Shown piece after piece: positions 53,825 to 63,070 of a stretch of DNA of 64,000 nt (the stretch's first letter is position 1; each line of letters opens with the position of its first letter). The DNA is from Blastomonas sp. SL216 (GTDB lineage: Bacteria > Pseudomonadota > Alphaproteobacteria > Sphingomonadales > Sphingomonadaceae). Position numbers and translations under genes: made by a program. The stretch spans positions 3,269,001 to 3,333,000 of the forward strand of contig CP113055.1 of NCBI GenBank assembly GCA_026625625.1. Direction: 5' to 3'. The notes under the pieces are model-generated. The model did no database searches and was not told the origin of the DNA. It worked only from the letters and a program-made list of their open reading frames with translations.

Positions 53825-54646
53825 TTAACGGATCAGGCTCAGAACACCCTGCTGGCTCTGGTTGGCCTGGGCCAGCATCGCGGTCGATGCCTGGCTCAGG
53901 ATCTGGGCCTTGGCGAGGTTGGTCGATTCCTCGGAGAAGTTCGCATCCTGAATACGCGAGCGGGCTTCCGACAGGTTGGTCGAACGGTTGACCAGGCTCG
54001 ACACGGTCGCCTGCAGACGGTTCTGGCTGGCACCCAGGCTTGCCTGTGCGGTGGTGATCGTGTTCAGCGCAGTATCGAGCGCGGTCAGCGCGGCGGCCGG
54101 ATCACCGGTGCCGCTGAGGTCGCCGATGTCGACGGTATCGATGCCCAGGCCAACGGTCGTGACGTTGGTGAGCGCGATATTCACGGTGTCGCCCGAGGCG
54201 ATTCCGGTCTGGATCGCGACCGGGGTTGCAGTGTTTAGCAGCGCAACGCCGTTGAAGTTGGTCTTGTTGGCAACATCGTTGACCTGCGCCTTCAGCGCGG
54301 TGACTTCCGCCTGGAGGTTCGTACGGTCGCTGTTGGCCAGCGTGCCCGAAGCCGATTGCACGGCCAGTTCACGCATACGCTGCATCATGTTGACGATTTC
54401 GTTCATGCCGCCTTCAGCGGTCTGCGCCAGCGAGATGCCGTCGTTCGCGTTACGGACGGCCTGGTTGAGGCCGCGGATCTGCGAGGTCATGCGCGTGGAA
54501 ATGGCATTACCGGCAGCGTCATCCGCCGCGGAGTTGATGCGCTTGCCGGTCGACAGGCGATCGATCGACTTCGACAGGCTCATCTGAGCCGAGGACGAAG
54601 CATTGGCAGCGCGCAGCGCTGCAACATTGGTTCCGATAACAGTCAT
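53825..54646 (-). CDS. fliC: Flagellin (copy 1 of 4)
   Basis: A 273-residue flagellin with N-terminal TVIGTNVAALRAANASSSAQ and SKSIDRLSTGKRINSAADDA, and C-terminal ARSRIQDANFSEESTNLAKA with ILSQASTAMLAQANQSQQGV. The central part is short, so only the D0/D1 core is present with a small variable loop. It is the last copy of a tandem array; its own promoter-like element at 54707 is weak in the upstream half (CTGG for TTAA). A terminator follows at 53702. Confidence 0.96.
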   Translation of the reverse strand: MTVIGTNVAALRAANASSSAQMSLSKSIDRLSTGKRINSAADDAAGNAISTRMTSQIRGLNQAVRNANDGISLAQTAEGGMNEIVNMMQRMRELAVQSASGTLANSDRTNLQAEVTALKAQVNDVANKTNFNGVALLNTATPVAIQTGIASGDTVNIALTNVTTVGLGIDTVDIGDLSGTGDPAAALTALDTALNTITTAQASLGASQNRLQATVSSLVNRSTNLSEARSRIQDANFSEESTNLAKAQILSQASTAMLAQANQSQQGVLSLIR

Positions 54647-54706
54647 TTGTGGTTCCTTCCACTGGTCTCAGGGGTGGCCCCTGTTCCAAGGACGACCTCA
54701 AGAGGT

Positions 54707-54733
54707 TTGACGGCTGGGCTGACGGGCAGCCAG
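54707..54733 (-). promoter_or_regulatory. Sigma-28-like promoter of flagellin copy 1 (weak)
   Basis: On the minus strand GCCGTCAA occurs 15 bases after CTGG, at the same place relative to the gene as in the other copies. The -10 part fits, the -35 part does not, so expression may be lower. Confidence 0.4.
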
Positions 54734-54804
54734 GCAACTTGCGTCATGAAATTGGCAGACGCTTCGTTATCCTGACCTGGCCGCCGTCAGCCCAACGTCG
54801 TCGT

Positions 54805-55617
54805 TTATCGGATCAGGCTCAGCACACCCTGCTGGCTCTGGTTGGCCTGGGCCAGCATCGCCGTCGACGCCTGGCTCAGGATCTGGGCCTTGGCGAGGTT
54901 GGTCGATTCATCCGAGAAGTTGGCGTCCTGAATACGCGAGCGCGCTTCCGACAGGTTGGTCGAGCGGTTCACCAGGCTCGACACGGTCGCCTGCAGACGG
55001 TTCTGGCTTGCACCAAGGTTCGCCTGTGCGGTGGTGATCGTGTTGAGGGCGGTGTCCAGAGCGGTCAGCGCCGTGCCGGCACCAGCGGCAGTGCTGATGT
55101 CGATGGCGTTGATCGACAGGCCGGTCGCGGTCACGTTGGCAAGGCCGATATTGACCGTGTCGCCCGAGTTGATGCCGGTCTGGATGGCCACGGGGCCAGC
55201 CGTGTTCAGCAGCGAGACGCCGTTGAAGTTGGTCTTGCCGGCAACGTCATCGACCTGCGCGAGCAGGGCGGTAACTTCCGCCTGCAGGTTGGTGCGGTCA
55301 CCAGCTGCCAGCGTGCCCGATGCCGACTGCACCGACAGTTCGCGCATACGCTGCATCATGTTGACGATTTCGTTCATGCCGCCTTCGGCCGTCTGGGCCA
55401 GCGAGATGCCGTCGTTCGCGTTACGCACAGCCTGGTTGAGGCCGCGGATCTGCGAGGTCATGCGGGTAGCAATCGCATTACCGGCGGCGTCGTCGGATGC
55501 GGAGTTGATGCGCTTGCCGGTCGACAGGCGATCGATCGACTTCGACAGGCTCATTTGAGCCGAGGTCGAAGCGTTTGCAGCACGCAGTGCTGCGACGTTC
55601 GTTCCAATTACGGTCAT
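54805..55617 (-). CDS. fliC: Flagellin (copy 2 of 4)
   Basis: A 270-residue flagellin sharing the D0/D1 ends of its neighbours almost completely (NASTSAQMSLSKSIDRLSTG; SQASTAMLAQANQSQQGVL). Differences collect in the middle around residues 140-190 (GINSGDTVNIGLANVTATGL). A promoter element TTAA-N15-ACCGTCAA lies about 60 bases upstream. Near identity of the ends with copies 1 and 3 invites gene conversion. Confidence 0.96.
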   Translation of the reverse strand: MTVIGTNVAALRAANASTSAQMSLSKSIDRLSTGKRINSASDDAAGNAIATRMTSQIRGLNQAVRNANDGISLAQTAEGGMNEIVNMMQRMRELSVQSASGTLAAGDRTNLQAEVTALLAQVDDVAGKTNFNGVSLLNTAGPVAIQTGINSGDTVNIGLANVTATGLSINAIDISTAAGAGTALTALDTALNTITTAQANLGASQNRLQATVSSLVNRSTNLSEARSRIQDANFSDESTNLAKAQILSQASTAMLAQANQSQQGVLSLIR

Positions 55618-55677
55618 CGTGGGTTCCTTTCACTTCTTCCCTGCGACCACCTTCTTCCATAGGTGGCCTCAAGCACG

Positions 55678-55704
55678 TTGACGGTGGGGCTGACGGGGGA
55701 TTAA
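55678..55704 (-). promoter_or_regulatory. Sigma-28 type promoter of flagellin copy 2
   Basis: On the minus strand TTAA, 15 bases, ACCGTCAA. The spacer contains CCCGTCAG, as in copies 1 and 3. Confidence 0.6.
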
Positions 55705-55776
55705 GCAAAAAGCGTCAGAATTTTGTCGGGCGCGTCATTTTATTGACTGCTGGCCCGTCAGCCCGACCCTCATTTC

Positions 55777-56589
55777 TTACCGGATGAGGCTGAGGACGCC
55801 CTGCTGGCTCTGGTTCGCCTGGGCGAGCATCGCGGTCGATGCCTGGCTCAGGATCTGGGCCTTTGCGAGGTTGGTCGATTCATCCGAGAAGTTGGCGTCC
55901 TGGATGCGCGAGCGCGCTTCCGACAGGTTGGTCGAGCGGTTGACCAGGCTCGAGACGGTCGCCTGCAGACGGTTCTGGGCAGCGCCGAGGTTCGCCTGTG
56001 CGGTGGTGATCGAGTTGAGCGCGGTGTCCAGCGCGGTCAGCGCGGTGCCCGCGCCAGCGGCGGTGCTGATGTCGATCGTGTTGATGGCCAGGCCCGTGGC
56101 GGTCACGTCGGTCAGTGCGACGTTCACCGTGTCGCCCGCGTTGATGCCGGTCTGGATGGCGACGGGGGTTGCGGTGTTCAGCAGCGCAACGCCGTTGAAG
56201 TTGGTCTTGCCGGCGACGTCGTTGACCTGCGCCAGCAGGGCGGTGACTTCCGCCTGCAGGTTGGCGCGGTCACCGTTGACCAGCGTGCCCGAAGCGGACT
56301 GAACCGACAGTTCGCGCATACGCTGCATCATGTTGACGATTTCGTTCATCCCGCCTTCGGCCGTCTGTGCCAGCGAAATGCCGTCATTGGCATTGCGGAC
56401 GGCCTGGTTCAGGCCACGGACCTGAGAGGTCATGCGGGTGGCAATGGCATTGCCGGCGGCATCGTCGGATGCGGAGTTGATACGCTTGCCGGTCGACAGG
56501 CGATCGATCGACTTCGACAGGCTCATCTGTGCCGAGGTCGAAGCATTGGCAGCACGGAGAGCCGCAACATTGGTTCCGATAACAGTCAT
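55777..56589 (-). CDS. fliC: Flagellin (copy 3 of 4)
   Basis: A 270-residue flagellin, closest to copy 2: the first 100 residues differ at only a few positions (SQVRGL for SQIRGL), and the middle reads GINAGDTVNVALTDVTATGL. C-terminal D0 is the same as in copies 1 and 2. Promoter element TTAA-N15-GCCGTTAT lies about 60 bases upstream. Confidence 0.96.
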   Translation of the reverse strand: MTVIGTNVAALRAANASTSAQMSLSKSIDRLSTGKRINSASDDAAGNAIATRMTSQVRGLNQAVRNANDGISLAQTAEGGMNEIVNMMQRMRELSVQSASGTLVNGDRANLQAEVTALLAQVNDVAGKTNFNGVALLNTATPVAIQTGINAGDTVNVALTDVTATGLAINTIDISTAAGAGTALTALDTALNSITTAQANLGAAQNRLQATVSSLVNRSTNLSEARSRIQDANFSDESTNLAKAQILSQASTAMLAQANQSQQGVLSLIR

Positions 56590-56646
56590 CTGTTGTTCCT
56601 TTCAATCCAAGGGCGGCTCGGTCCCACCAAAGCGGCCTCGAAAGGA

Positions 56647-56673
56647 ATAACGGCGGTGAATGACGGGCTTTAA
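56647..56673 (-). promoter_or_regulatory. Sigma-28 type promoter of flagellin copy 3
   Basis: On the minus strand TTAA, 15 bases, GCCGTTAT, a close match to the FliA consensus in layout. Confidence 0.65.
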
Positions 56674-56743
56674 GTCAAAATCTCACCAGTATTTTGACGC
56701 CCGTCATTTTCCCGACGATGCTGTTATCTTTTGATCCACCTGA

Positions 56744-57568
56744 TTATCCGCGGATCAGGGTGAGGACGCCCTGCTGGCTCTGGTTCGCCTGGGCGAGCAT
56801 CGCGGTCGATGCCTGGCTCAGGATCTGGGCCTTGGCGAGGTTGGTCGATTCATCCGAGAAGTTGGCATCCTGGATGCGCGAGCGGGCCTCGGACAGGTTG
56901 GTCGAGCGGTTGACCAGGCTCGACACGGTCGCCTGCAGACGGTTCTGGCTGGCGCCAAGGTTGGCCTGTGCGGTCGAGATGGTGTTGAGCGCGGTATCGA
57001 GCGCAGTCAGTGCCGCGCCTGCACCGGCAACGGTGCTGATGTCGGAGGTGCCGATGGCCAGACCCGTCGTGGTCACGTCTGCCAGGCCGATGTTCACCAC
57101 GTCACCAGCTGCAAGGCCGGTCTGGATGGCGATCGGGGTTGCTGCTGCAGCGGCATTGAGCAGCGGGACACCGTTGAAGTTGGTCTTGCCGGCCACATCG
57201 TCGACCTGAAGGATCAGCGCCGCGACTTCCGCCTGCAGGTTGGTGCGGTCGCTGTTGCTGAGCGTGCCCGATGCCGACTGCACGGCCAGTTCCCGCATAC
57301 GCTGGATCATGTTGGTGATCTCGTTCATGCCGCCTTCGGCCGTCTGGGTCAGCGAGATACCGTCGTTCGCGTTGCGGACCGCCTGGTTGAGACCGCGGAT
57401 CTGCGAGGTCATGCGGGTGGCAATGGCGTTGCCGGCAGCATCGTCAGCGGCCGAGTTGATGCGCTTGCCGGTCGACAGTCGGTCGATGGCCTTGCCCAGC
57501 ATGGCCTGGGCCGCGGTCGATGCATTGGCAGCGCGGATAGCGCCGATATTCGTTCCGATAACAGTCAT
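56744..57568 (-). CDS. fliC: Flagellin (copy 4 of 4)
   Basis: A 274-residue flagellin, the most distinct of the four: it starts TVIGTNIGAIRAANASTAAQ with AMLGKAIDRLSTGKR instead of MSLSKSIDRLSTGKR, has a 4-residue insertion (AAAAATPIAIQ) and ends LTLIRG. It is the first copy next to the regulator gene and has a well-formed sigma-28 type promoter. It may be a minor or basal filament subunit. Confidence 0.96.
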   Translation of the reverse strand: MTVIGTNIGAIRAANASTAAQAMLGKAIDRLSTGKRINSAADDAAGNAIATRMTSQIRGLNQAVRNANDGISLTQTAEGGMNEITNMIQRMRELAVQSASGTLSNSDRTNLQAEVAALILQVDDVAGKTNFNGVPLLNAAAAATPIAIQTGLAAGDVVNIGLADVTTTGLAIGTSDISTVAGAGAALTALDTALNTISTAQANLGASQNRLQATVSSLVNRSTNLSEARSRIQDANFSDESTNLAKAQILSQASTAMLAQANQSQQGVLTLIRG

Positions 57569-57631
57569 CAGTCATTCCTTTCGCTTCGTCAATCTTGCAG
57601 CCCACTGCCTCTGTCAGCGGCCTCGACATGG

Positions 57632-57658
57632 TTAACGGCACGGTCGGAAAGCCATTAA
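57632..57658 (-). promoter_or_regulatory. Sigma-28 type promoter of flagellin copy 4
   Basis: On the minus strand TTAA, 15 bases, GCCGTTAA, identical in both boxes to the flgM promoter. Confidence 0.7.
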
Positions 57659-57787
57659 GAAGTTTTCACACACCTTTCTCAGAGGTTGTCATTTGGCTGA
57701 CAGCCGTCAATTTCTTGACGCTCCGGCCCGGCAAAACCCGTCAAGATTTTGGCAGGGGTGCTGTGCCTTATATATATAGGGGGGTGT

Positions 57788-57806
57788 GGGCGGCCATTTT
57801 CTGCCG
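57788..57806. promoter_or_regulatory. Dyad near the sigma-54 regulator gene, candidate activator site
   Basis: GGGCGGCCATTTTCTGCCG matches the site at 46935-46953 at 17 of 19 positions. It lies 11 bases before the sigma-54 promoter at 57818. The 333-base gap between the flagellin and regulator genes also holds the flagellin promoter (57632-57658) and an A/T-rich TTATATATATAGG stretch. Confidence 0.55.
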
Positions 57807-57817
57807 TTTTCCCGATT

Positions 57818-57832
57818 TGGCACGGCGATTGC
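57818..57832 (+). promoter_or_regulatory. Sigma-54 promoter of the sigma-54 activator gene
   Basis: TGGCACGGCGATTGC is a full match to TGGCACG-N4-TTGC. It lies 69 bases before the ATG at 57902, so the activator gene itself seems to be sigma-54 dependent and could be autoregulated. Confidence 0.75.
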
Positions 57833-57901
57833 TTTGTTTGGACCTGCGGGGGCCAGTTTAACGGCTGGCCCAGCGATCCATTAAGTCGGGGGACTGAAAA
57901 A

Positions 57902-59206
<1,305 letters not shown>

Positions 59207-59228
59207 TCGATCACGGGAACGCTAGATC

Positions 59229-59573
59229 ATGAGCACCAATATCAGCAGCTCCATCATGGCCGCGCGCAATGCCATTCTGCAGCAGAACAGCGCGCTGCAG
59301 CAGCTCAGCAAAAAATCCCCCATGCTGGGCACCGAGACGACCGAGACCAAGCCCGACGGCTTTTCCGGCACGCTCAAGACGGCGCTCGACCAGGTCAACC
59401 AGGTGCAACACGCCTCGTCCGACGCGGCGACCGCCTATGAAATGGGCCAGACCACCGACATCGCAGCGGTGATGATGGCCAAGCAGAAGGCGTCGATCGG
59501 TTTCGAAGCGACACTTCAGGTCCGTAACAAATTGCTGTCCGCGTATCAGGACATCATGAACATGCCGGTGTAA
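59229..59573 (+). CDS. fliE: Flagellar basal body protein FliE
   Basis: A 114-residue protein with the FliE core GFSGTLKTALDQVNQVQHAS and the C-terminal MMAKQKASIGFEATLQVRNK followed by LLSAYQDIMNMPV. FliE connects the MS ring to the rod. It is first in the fliEFGHI run and 3 bases before fliF. Confidence 0.95.
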   Translation: MSTNISSSIMAARNAILQQNSALQQLSKKSPMLGTETTETKPDGFSGTLKTALDQVNQVQHASSDAATAYEMGQTTDIAAVMMAKQKASIGFEATLQVRNKLLSAYQDIMNMPV

Positions 59574-59576
59574 TCC

Positions 59577-61349
59577 ATGTCCGATATCACCATTACCCCG
59601 AATTCGATCGATGGATCCGCCCCGGCGGTCATCCCCGGCACCCCCGGTACGGGCGCAGGCGCTTCGGCGCGTGTGCTGAACGGCACCGCCATTCCCGCGC
59701 AGGTCCGCAATTTCATCAGCCAGCCCGCCGTGGCCAAGGCGATGCCGCTGATGGGCTTTCTGGGCGTGGTGCTGCTTTCGGTGCTCGCCTGGGCGGCATT
59801 GCGCGAACCGCCGCAGCGCGATCTGTTCCGCGGCCTGCCCGATAGCGACAAGGCTGCGGTCATTGCCGCGCTCGACAGCTCGACCATTCCGTACAGTTTC
59901 GAGGAAAGCTCGGGCACGATCATGGTGTCCGAAGAGGATTACCATAAGGCCAAGATTGCGCTGGCCGCACAGGGCCTGCCCAAGAGCGCACCCAGCGGCG
60001 ACGAGCTGATCTCGTCGATGCCGATGGGTGCCAGCCGCGCGGTGGAGAATGAAAAGCTCCGCGCCGCGCGCGAGCTGGACCTTGCACGCAGCATCGAGGC
60101 GATGGAATCGGTCGTCTCCGCACGCGTCCATCTGGCGGTCGAACCGCCCAGCGTGTTCATCCGCGATCGCAACGAGCCTGCTGCCTCGGTGGTGCTGCAG
60201 CTCGCCAATGCCGGACGCCTGCCTGAATCGCAGGTGCAGGCGATCGTCCATCTCGTGGCGAGCTCGGTCCCCGGCCTGTCTGCCGACAATGTGTCGGTGG
60301 TCGACCAGAACGGCCGCCTGCTTTCGGGCGATGGCACGGCCGGCATGACCGGTGTCGAACAGCAGATCGAGATGAAGGAAGCGATCGAGGAACGCTATCG
60401 TCGCCAGCTCAACGCGCTGCTGACGCCGGTGCTGGGTGCAGGCAATTTCGTCGCCGAGGTCTCGACCGAGGTCAACATGACCGAACGCCAGGCGACGACC
60501 GAAACCTTCCCCGCCGATGAAGCCCGGGTGAAGAGCGAACAGACTTCGATCTCGACCGAGGCCAATCCGGCGCCTGCCGGTGGTGTTCCGGGGGCACTGG
60601 CCAACCAGCCGCCCGCCGATCCTAATGTGACGCCCGAAGCCGGTGCCCAGCTGCAGGGTGCAGAGGCAGCAGCGCCCGGTGCGACCACGACCCGCAACGA
60701 GCAGACCAACCGTAATTTCGAGCTTGGCCGTCAGATCGCGGTGACCAAGGAGCCTTCGGGCAAGGTCACCCGCATCTCGGTTGCCGTCGCGGTCAAGAAC
60801 CTGCCCGGCGGCAAGGAGCGCAGCGCGCAGGAAATTGCCGCCATTGAGGCGCTGGTCAAGGGTGCGATCGGCTTCGACACCGCTCGCGGTGACCAGGTGG
60901 CCATCTCGTCGCGCAATTTCGAACCGGTGACCAAGGTTGAAGAGCCGTTCTACGAGGCGAGCTGGTTCAACATGGTGGTGCGCAACGTATCGGCGCTGCT
61001 GGTTGCACTGGCGCTGATCTTCGGCATCGGCCGCCCGCTGCTGAAGCGCTACACCCGCCAGAAGGCCGACGACAAGGCTGCGGCTGACGCGGCCAAGGCG
61101 GCCGAGACCGGCGAAATGCTGACCCAGGCCCTGGCCAGTGAAGGCAAGGATGGCAATGGCGGCGCAGCCCGCGCCCAGAAGGAAAACGAGCCGGTGACGC
61201 TCGACATGATCAACGCCGCTGCCACCTATCAGGAGCGTGCCCTGCTGATCCAGAACTTCGTCCGACAGAATCCGGACCATGCCACGCTGGTCGTCCGCGA
61301 ATTGCTGAAGGGCAATGCCGATGCCGCCAAGGAGCCTGCAAATGCCTGA
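59577..61349 (+). CDS. fliF: Flagellar MS-ring protein FliF
   Basis: A 590-residue protein with two membrane helices, AMPLMGFLGVVLLSVLAWAA near residue 60 and VRNVSALLVALALIFGIGRP near 475. Between them are the ring-building motifs GLPDSDKAAVIAALDSSTIP, LDLARSIEAMESVVSARVHL and NVSVVDQNGRLLSGDG. The C-terminal cytoplasmic end (QNFVRQNPDHATLVVRELLK) is the FliG-binding segment. It overlaps fliG by 8 bases. Confidence 0.96.
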   Translation: MSDITITPNSIDGSAPAVIPGTPGTGAGASARVLNGTAIPAQVRNFISQPAVAKAMPLMGFLGVVLLSVLAWAALREPPQRDLFRGLPDSDKAAVIAALDSSTIPYSFEESSGTIMVSEEDYHKAKIALAAQGLPKSAPSGDELISSMPMGASRAVENEKLRAARELDLARSIEAMESVVSARVHLAVEPPSVFIRDRNEPAASVVLQLANAGRLPESQVQAIVHLVASSVPGLSADNVSVVDQNGRLLSGDGTAGMTGVEQQIEMKEAIEERYRRQLNALLTPVLGAGNFVAEVSTEVNMTERQATTETFPADEARVKSEQTSISTEANPAPAGGVPGALANQPPADPNVTPEAGAQLQGAEAAAPGATTTRNEQTNRNFELGRQIAVTKEPSGKVTRISVAVAVKNLPGGKERSAQEIAAIEALVKGAIGFDTARGDQVAISSRNFEPVTKVEEPFYEASWFNMVVRNVSALLVALALIFGIGRPLLKRYTRQKADDKAAADAAKAAETGEMLTQALASEGKDGNGGAARAQKENEPVTLDMINAAATYQERALLIQNFVRQNPDHATLVVRELLKGNADAAKEPANA

Positions 61350-62397
61350 TGCGCTCGACACCATGGCCGAAGACGGCGGTGCACCTGCGCCCGAAGCCCG
61401 CCGCCCGATCCCCGGCCAGCAGGCCGCGGCGATCCTGATGCTGCTCTTCTCCGAAGAACAGGCCGCAGAAATCCTGACCCGACTGGAGCCCGACGAGGTC
61501 CGCCAGCTTAGCGAGATGATGTACACCGTCGCCGATATCGGTGCCGAGGACATCAACGAGGTGCTGGACATGTTCATCGACAAGGCCCGCAACCGCACCA
61601 TGCTGGGCTACAAGGCCGAAGAGCAGATCGAGGGCATGCTCAAGCGCGCGCTCGGCGATCGCCGCGCCGAAACCATGCTGACGCGGATCGCGCCGAAAAA
61701 GGCAGGCGGCGGGCTGGAAGCGCTGAAATGGATGGATCCGGTCGAGATCGCGCTGCTGGTCGAGCATGAACATCCCCAGATCGCAGCCGTCGTGCTGTCG
61801 TTCCTGAAGCCCGAAATCGCCGCCAATGTGCTGCAGCTGCTGCCCCCCGATGCGCAGGAGGACGTCGTGTTCCGCCTCGCCACGCTGGGTCCGGTCAGCC
61901 CCGAGGCGGTCGAGACGATCGAGGCGCTGCTCGTCAGCCAGGGCGGTGCGCCGCGTGGCGGCGGTGGTGCATCCTCGTCGGGCGGCACGTCCGATGCGGC
62001 AGCGATCATGAACATCATCAACAAGCGCGAAAGCCAGCGCATCATCCGCGCCGTCACCAAGCGCGACAAGGAAATCGCCCGGCGTATCGAGGACGAGATG
62101 TTCGTCTTTGCCGACCTTATCCGGCTCGACGCCAAGGATCTGGGCACGCTGGTCCGTTCGATCGAATCCAAGCTGCTGGTTCCGGCGCTCAAGGGTGCGG
62201 AAGACAAGCTGCGCGACAAGATGTTCGGCTGCATGTCCAGCCGCGCTGCGCAGTCGATTGCCGACGAGATCAACGATCGCGGACCGATGCCGATGTCCGA
62301 AGTGCTCGAGGCGCAGCGCGCCATCATCCAGGCCGCCAAGCGCATGGCCGATGCGGGCGACATCGTGATCGGTGGCGGTGGAGACGAATATGTCTGA
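61342..62397 (+). CDS. fliG: Flagellar motor switch protein FliG
   Basis: A 351-residue protein starting at ATG 61342 inside the end of fliF (AAGGAGCC just upstream). It has GQQAAAILMLLFSEEQAAEI, the middle-domain EHPQIAAVVLSFLKPEIAAN and the C-terminal charged torque helix region VFADLIRLDAKDLGTLVRSI. A glycine/serine loop (GGGGASSSGG) joins the middle and C-terminal parts. It forms the rotor face that interacts with MotA. Confidence 0.96.
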   Translation: MPDALDTMAEDGGAPAPEARRPIPGQQAAAILMLLFSEEQAAEILTRLEPDEVRQLSEMMYTVADIGAEDINEVLDMFIDKARNRTMLGYKAEEQIEGMLKRALGDRRAETMLTRIAPKKAGGGLEALKWMDPVEIALLVEHEHPQIAAVVLSFLKPEIAANVLQLLPPDAQEDVVFRLATLGPVSPEAVETIEALLVSQGGAPRGGGGASSSGGTSDAAAIMNIINKRESQRIIRAVTKRDKEIARRIEDEMFVFADLIRLDAKDLGTLVRSIESKLLVPALKGAEDKLRDKMFGCMSSRAAQSIADEINDRGPMPMSEVLEAQRAIIQAAKRMADAGDIVIGGGGDEYV

Positions 62398-63070
62398 TCG
62401 CCCGATCTCGATTATGGCCACCGGTGAAGCCCAGTTCATGCCGGTCTGGCAGATGCAGCCGGCGGCCAGCGCCTTTCGCCCGTCGCCGATCTTCTCGTCG
62501 ATGGCCGATCTGGCCGAGGCCGATCTGCATGCCCAGCCGATGGATTATGGGCTCGACGCCATGGCCGATGACGACATGATGGTCGAGGAAGGTCCCTCGC
62601 CCGAGGAAATGCTCGTCCAGGCCTATGATCAGGGTGTCGCCGATGGCATCGCCCAGGCCCAGGCCGAGATGCAGGCGAGCGATGGCGCAACCCAGGCGCT
62701 GGCCCAGGCGATCGTTGCGCTGCGGCCCCAGCTTTCGCAGGGGCTTTGCGCGATGCTGCTGCACGCGATGAAGCAGATGCTCGAACGCTCCAGCGGTTTT
62801 GCCGAGCCCGATGCCGCCGTGCTGGAAAAGCATTGCCGGTCGCTGGCGACGCTGGTCACCCGCGACATGCGCGGCAGCACTTTGCACCTGCACCCTGACG
62901 ACCTGAAGCTGCTCGGCGATGCCGAATGCGGCCTGGTGCTGACCCCCGATGCATCGATCCGGCGCGGCACGGTTTCGCTTAACCATGCCGATGGATGGAT
63001 TGAGCAAGGAACCCAGCCGATGCTCGACGCCCTGCAGGGGCTGATCGACGATCTGGAGGGCGACCAATGA
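62390..63070 (+). CDS. fliH: Flagellar export ATPase regulator FliH
   Basis: A 226-residue protein starting at ATG 62390, overlapping fliG by 8 bases. The N-terminal third is acidic and low in order; then AYDQGVADGIAQAQAEMQAS begins the helical FliH stalk, with alanine-rich repeats, and the C-terminal part (RDMRGSTLHLHPDDLKLLGD, RGTVSLNHADGWIEQGTQP) matches the FliH/YscL globular domain. It binds and regulates FliI. Sequence similarity is lower than for its neighbours, so position helps. Confidence 0.88.
   Translation: MSDRPISIMATGEAQFMPVWQMQPAASAFRPSPIFSSMADLAEADLHAQPMDYGLDAMADDDMMVEEGPSPEEMLVQAYDQGVADGIAQAQAEMQASDGATQALAQAIVALRPQLSQGLCAMLLHAMKQMLERSSGFAEPDAAVLEKHCRSLATLVTRDMRGSTLHLHPDDLKLLGDAECGLVLTPDASIRRGTVSLNHADGWIEQGTQPMLDALQGLIDDLEGDQ

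Noticed and set aside
59211-61601. Minus-strand open frame of 796 codons
   Set aside because: Antisense to fliE, fliF and the start of fliG.
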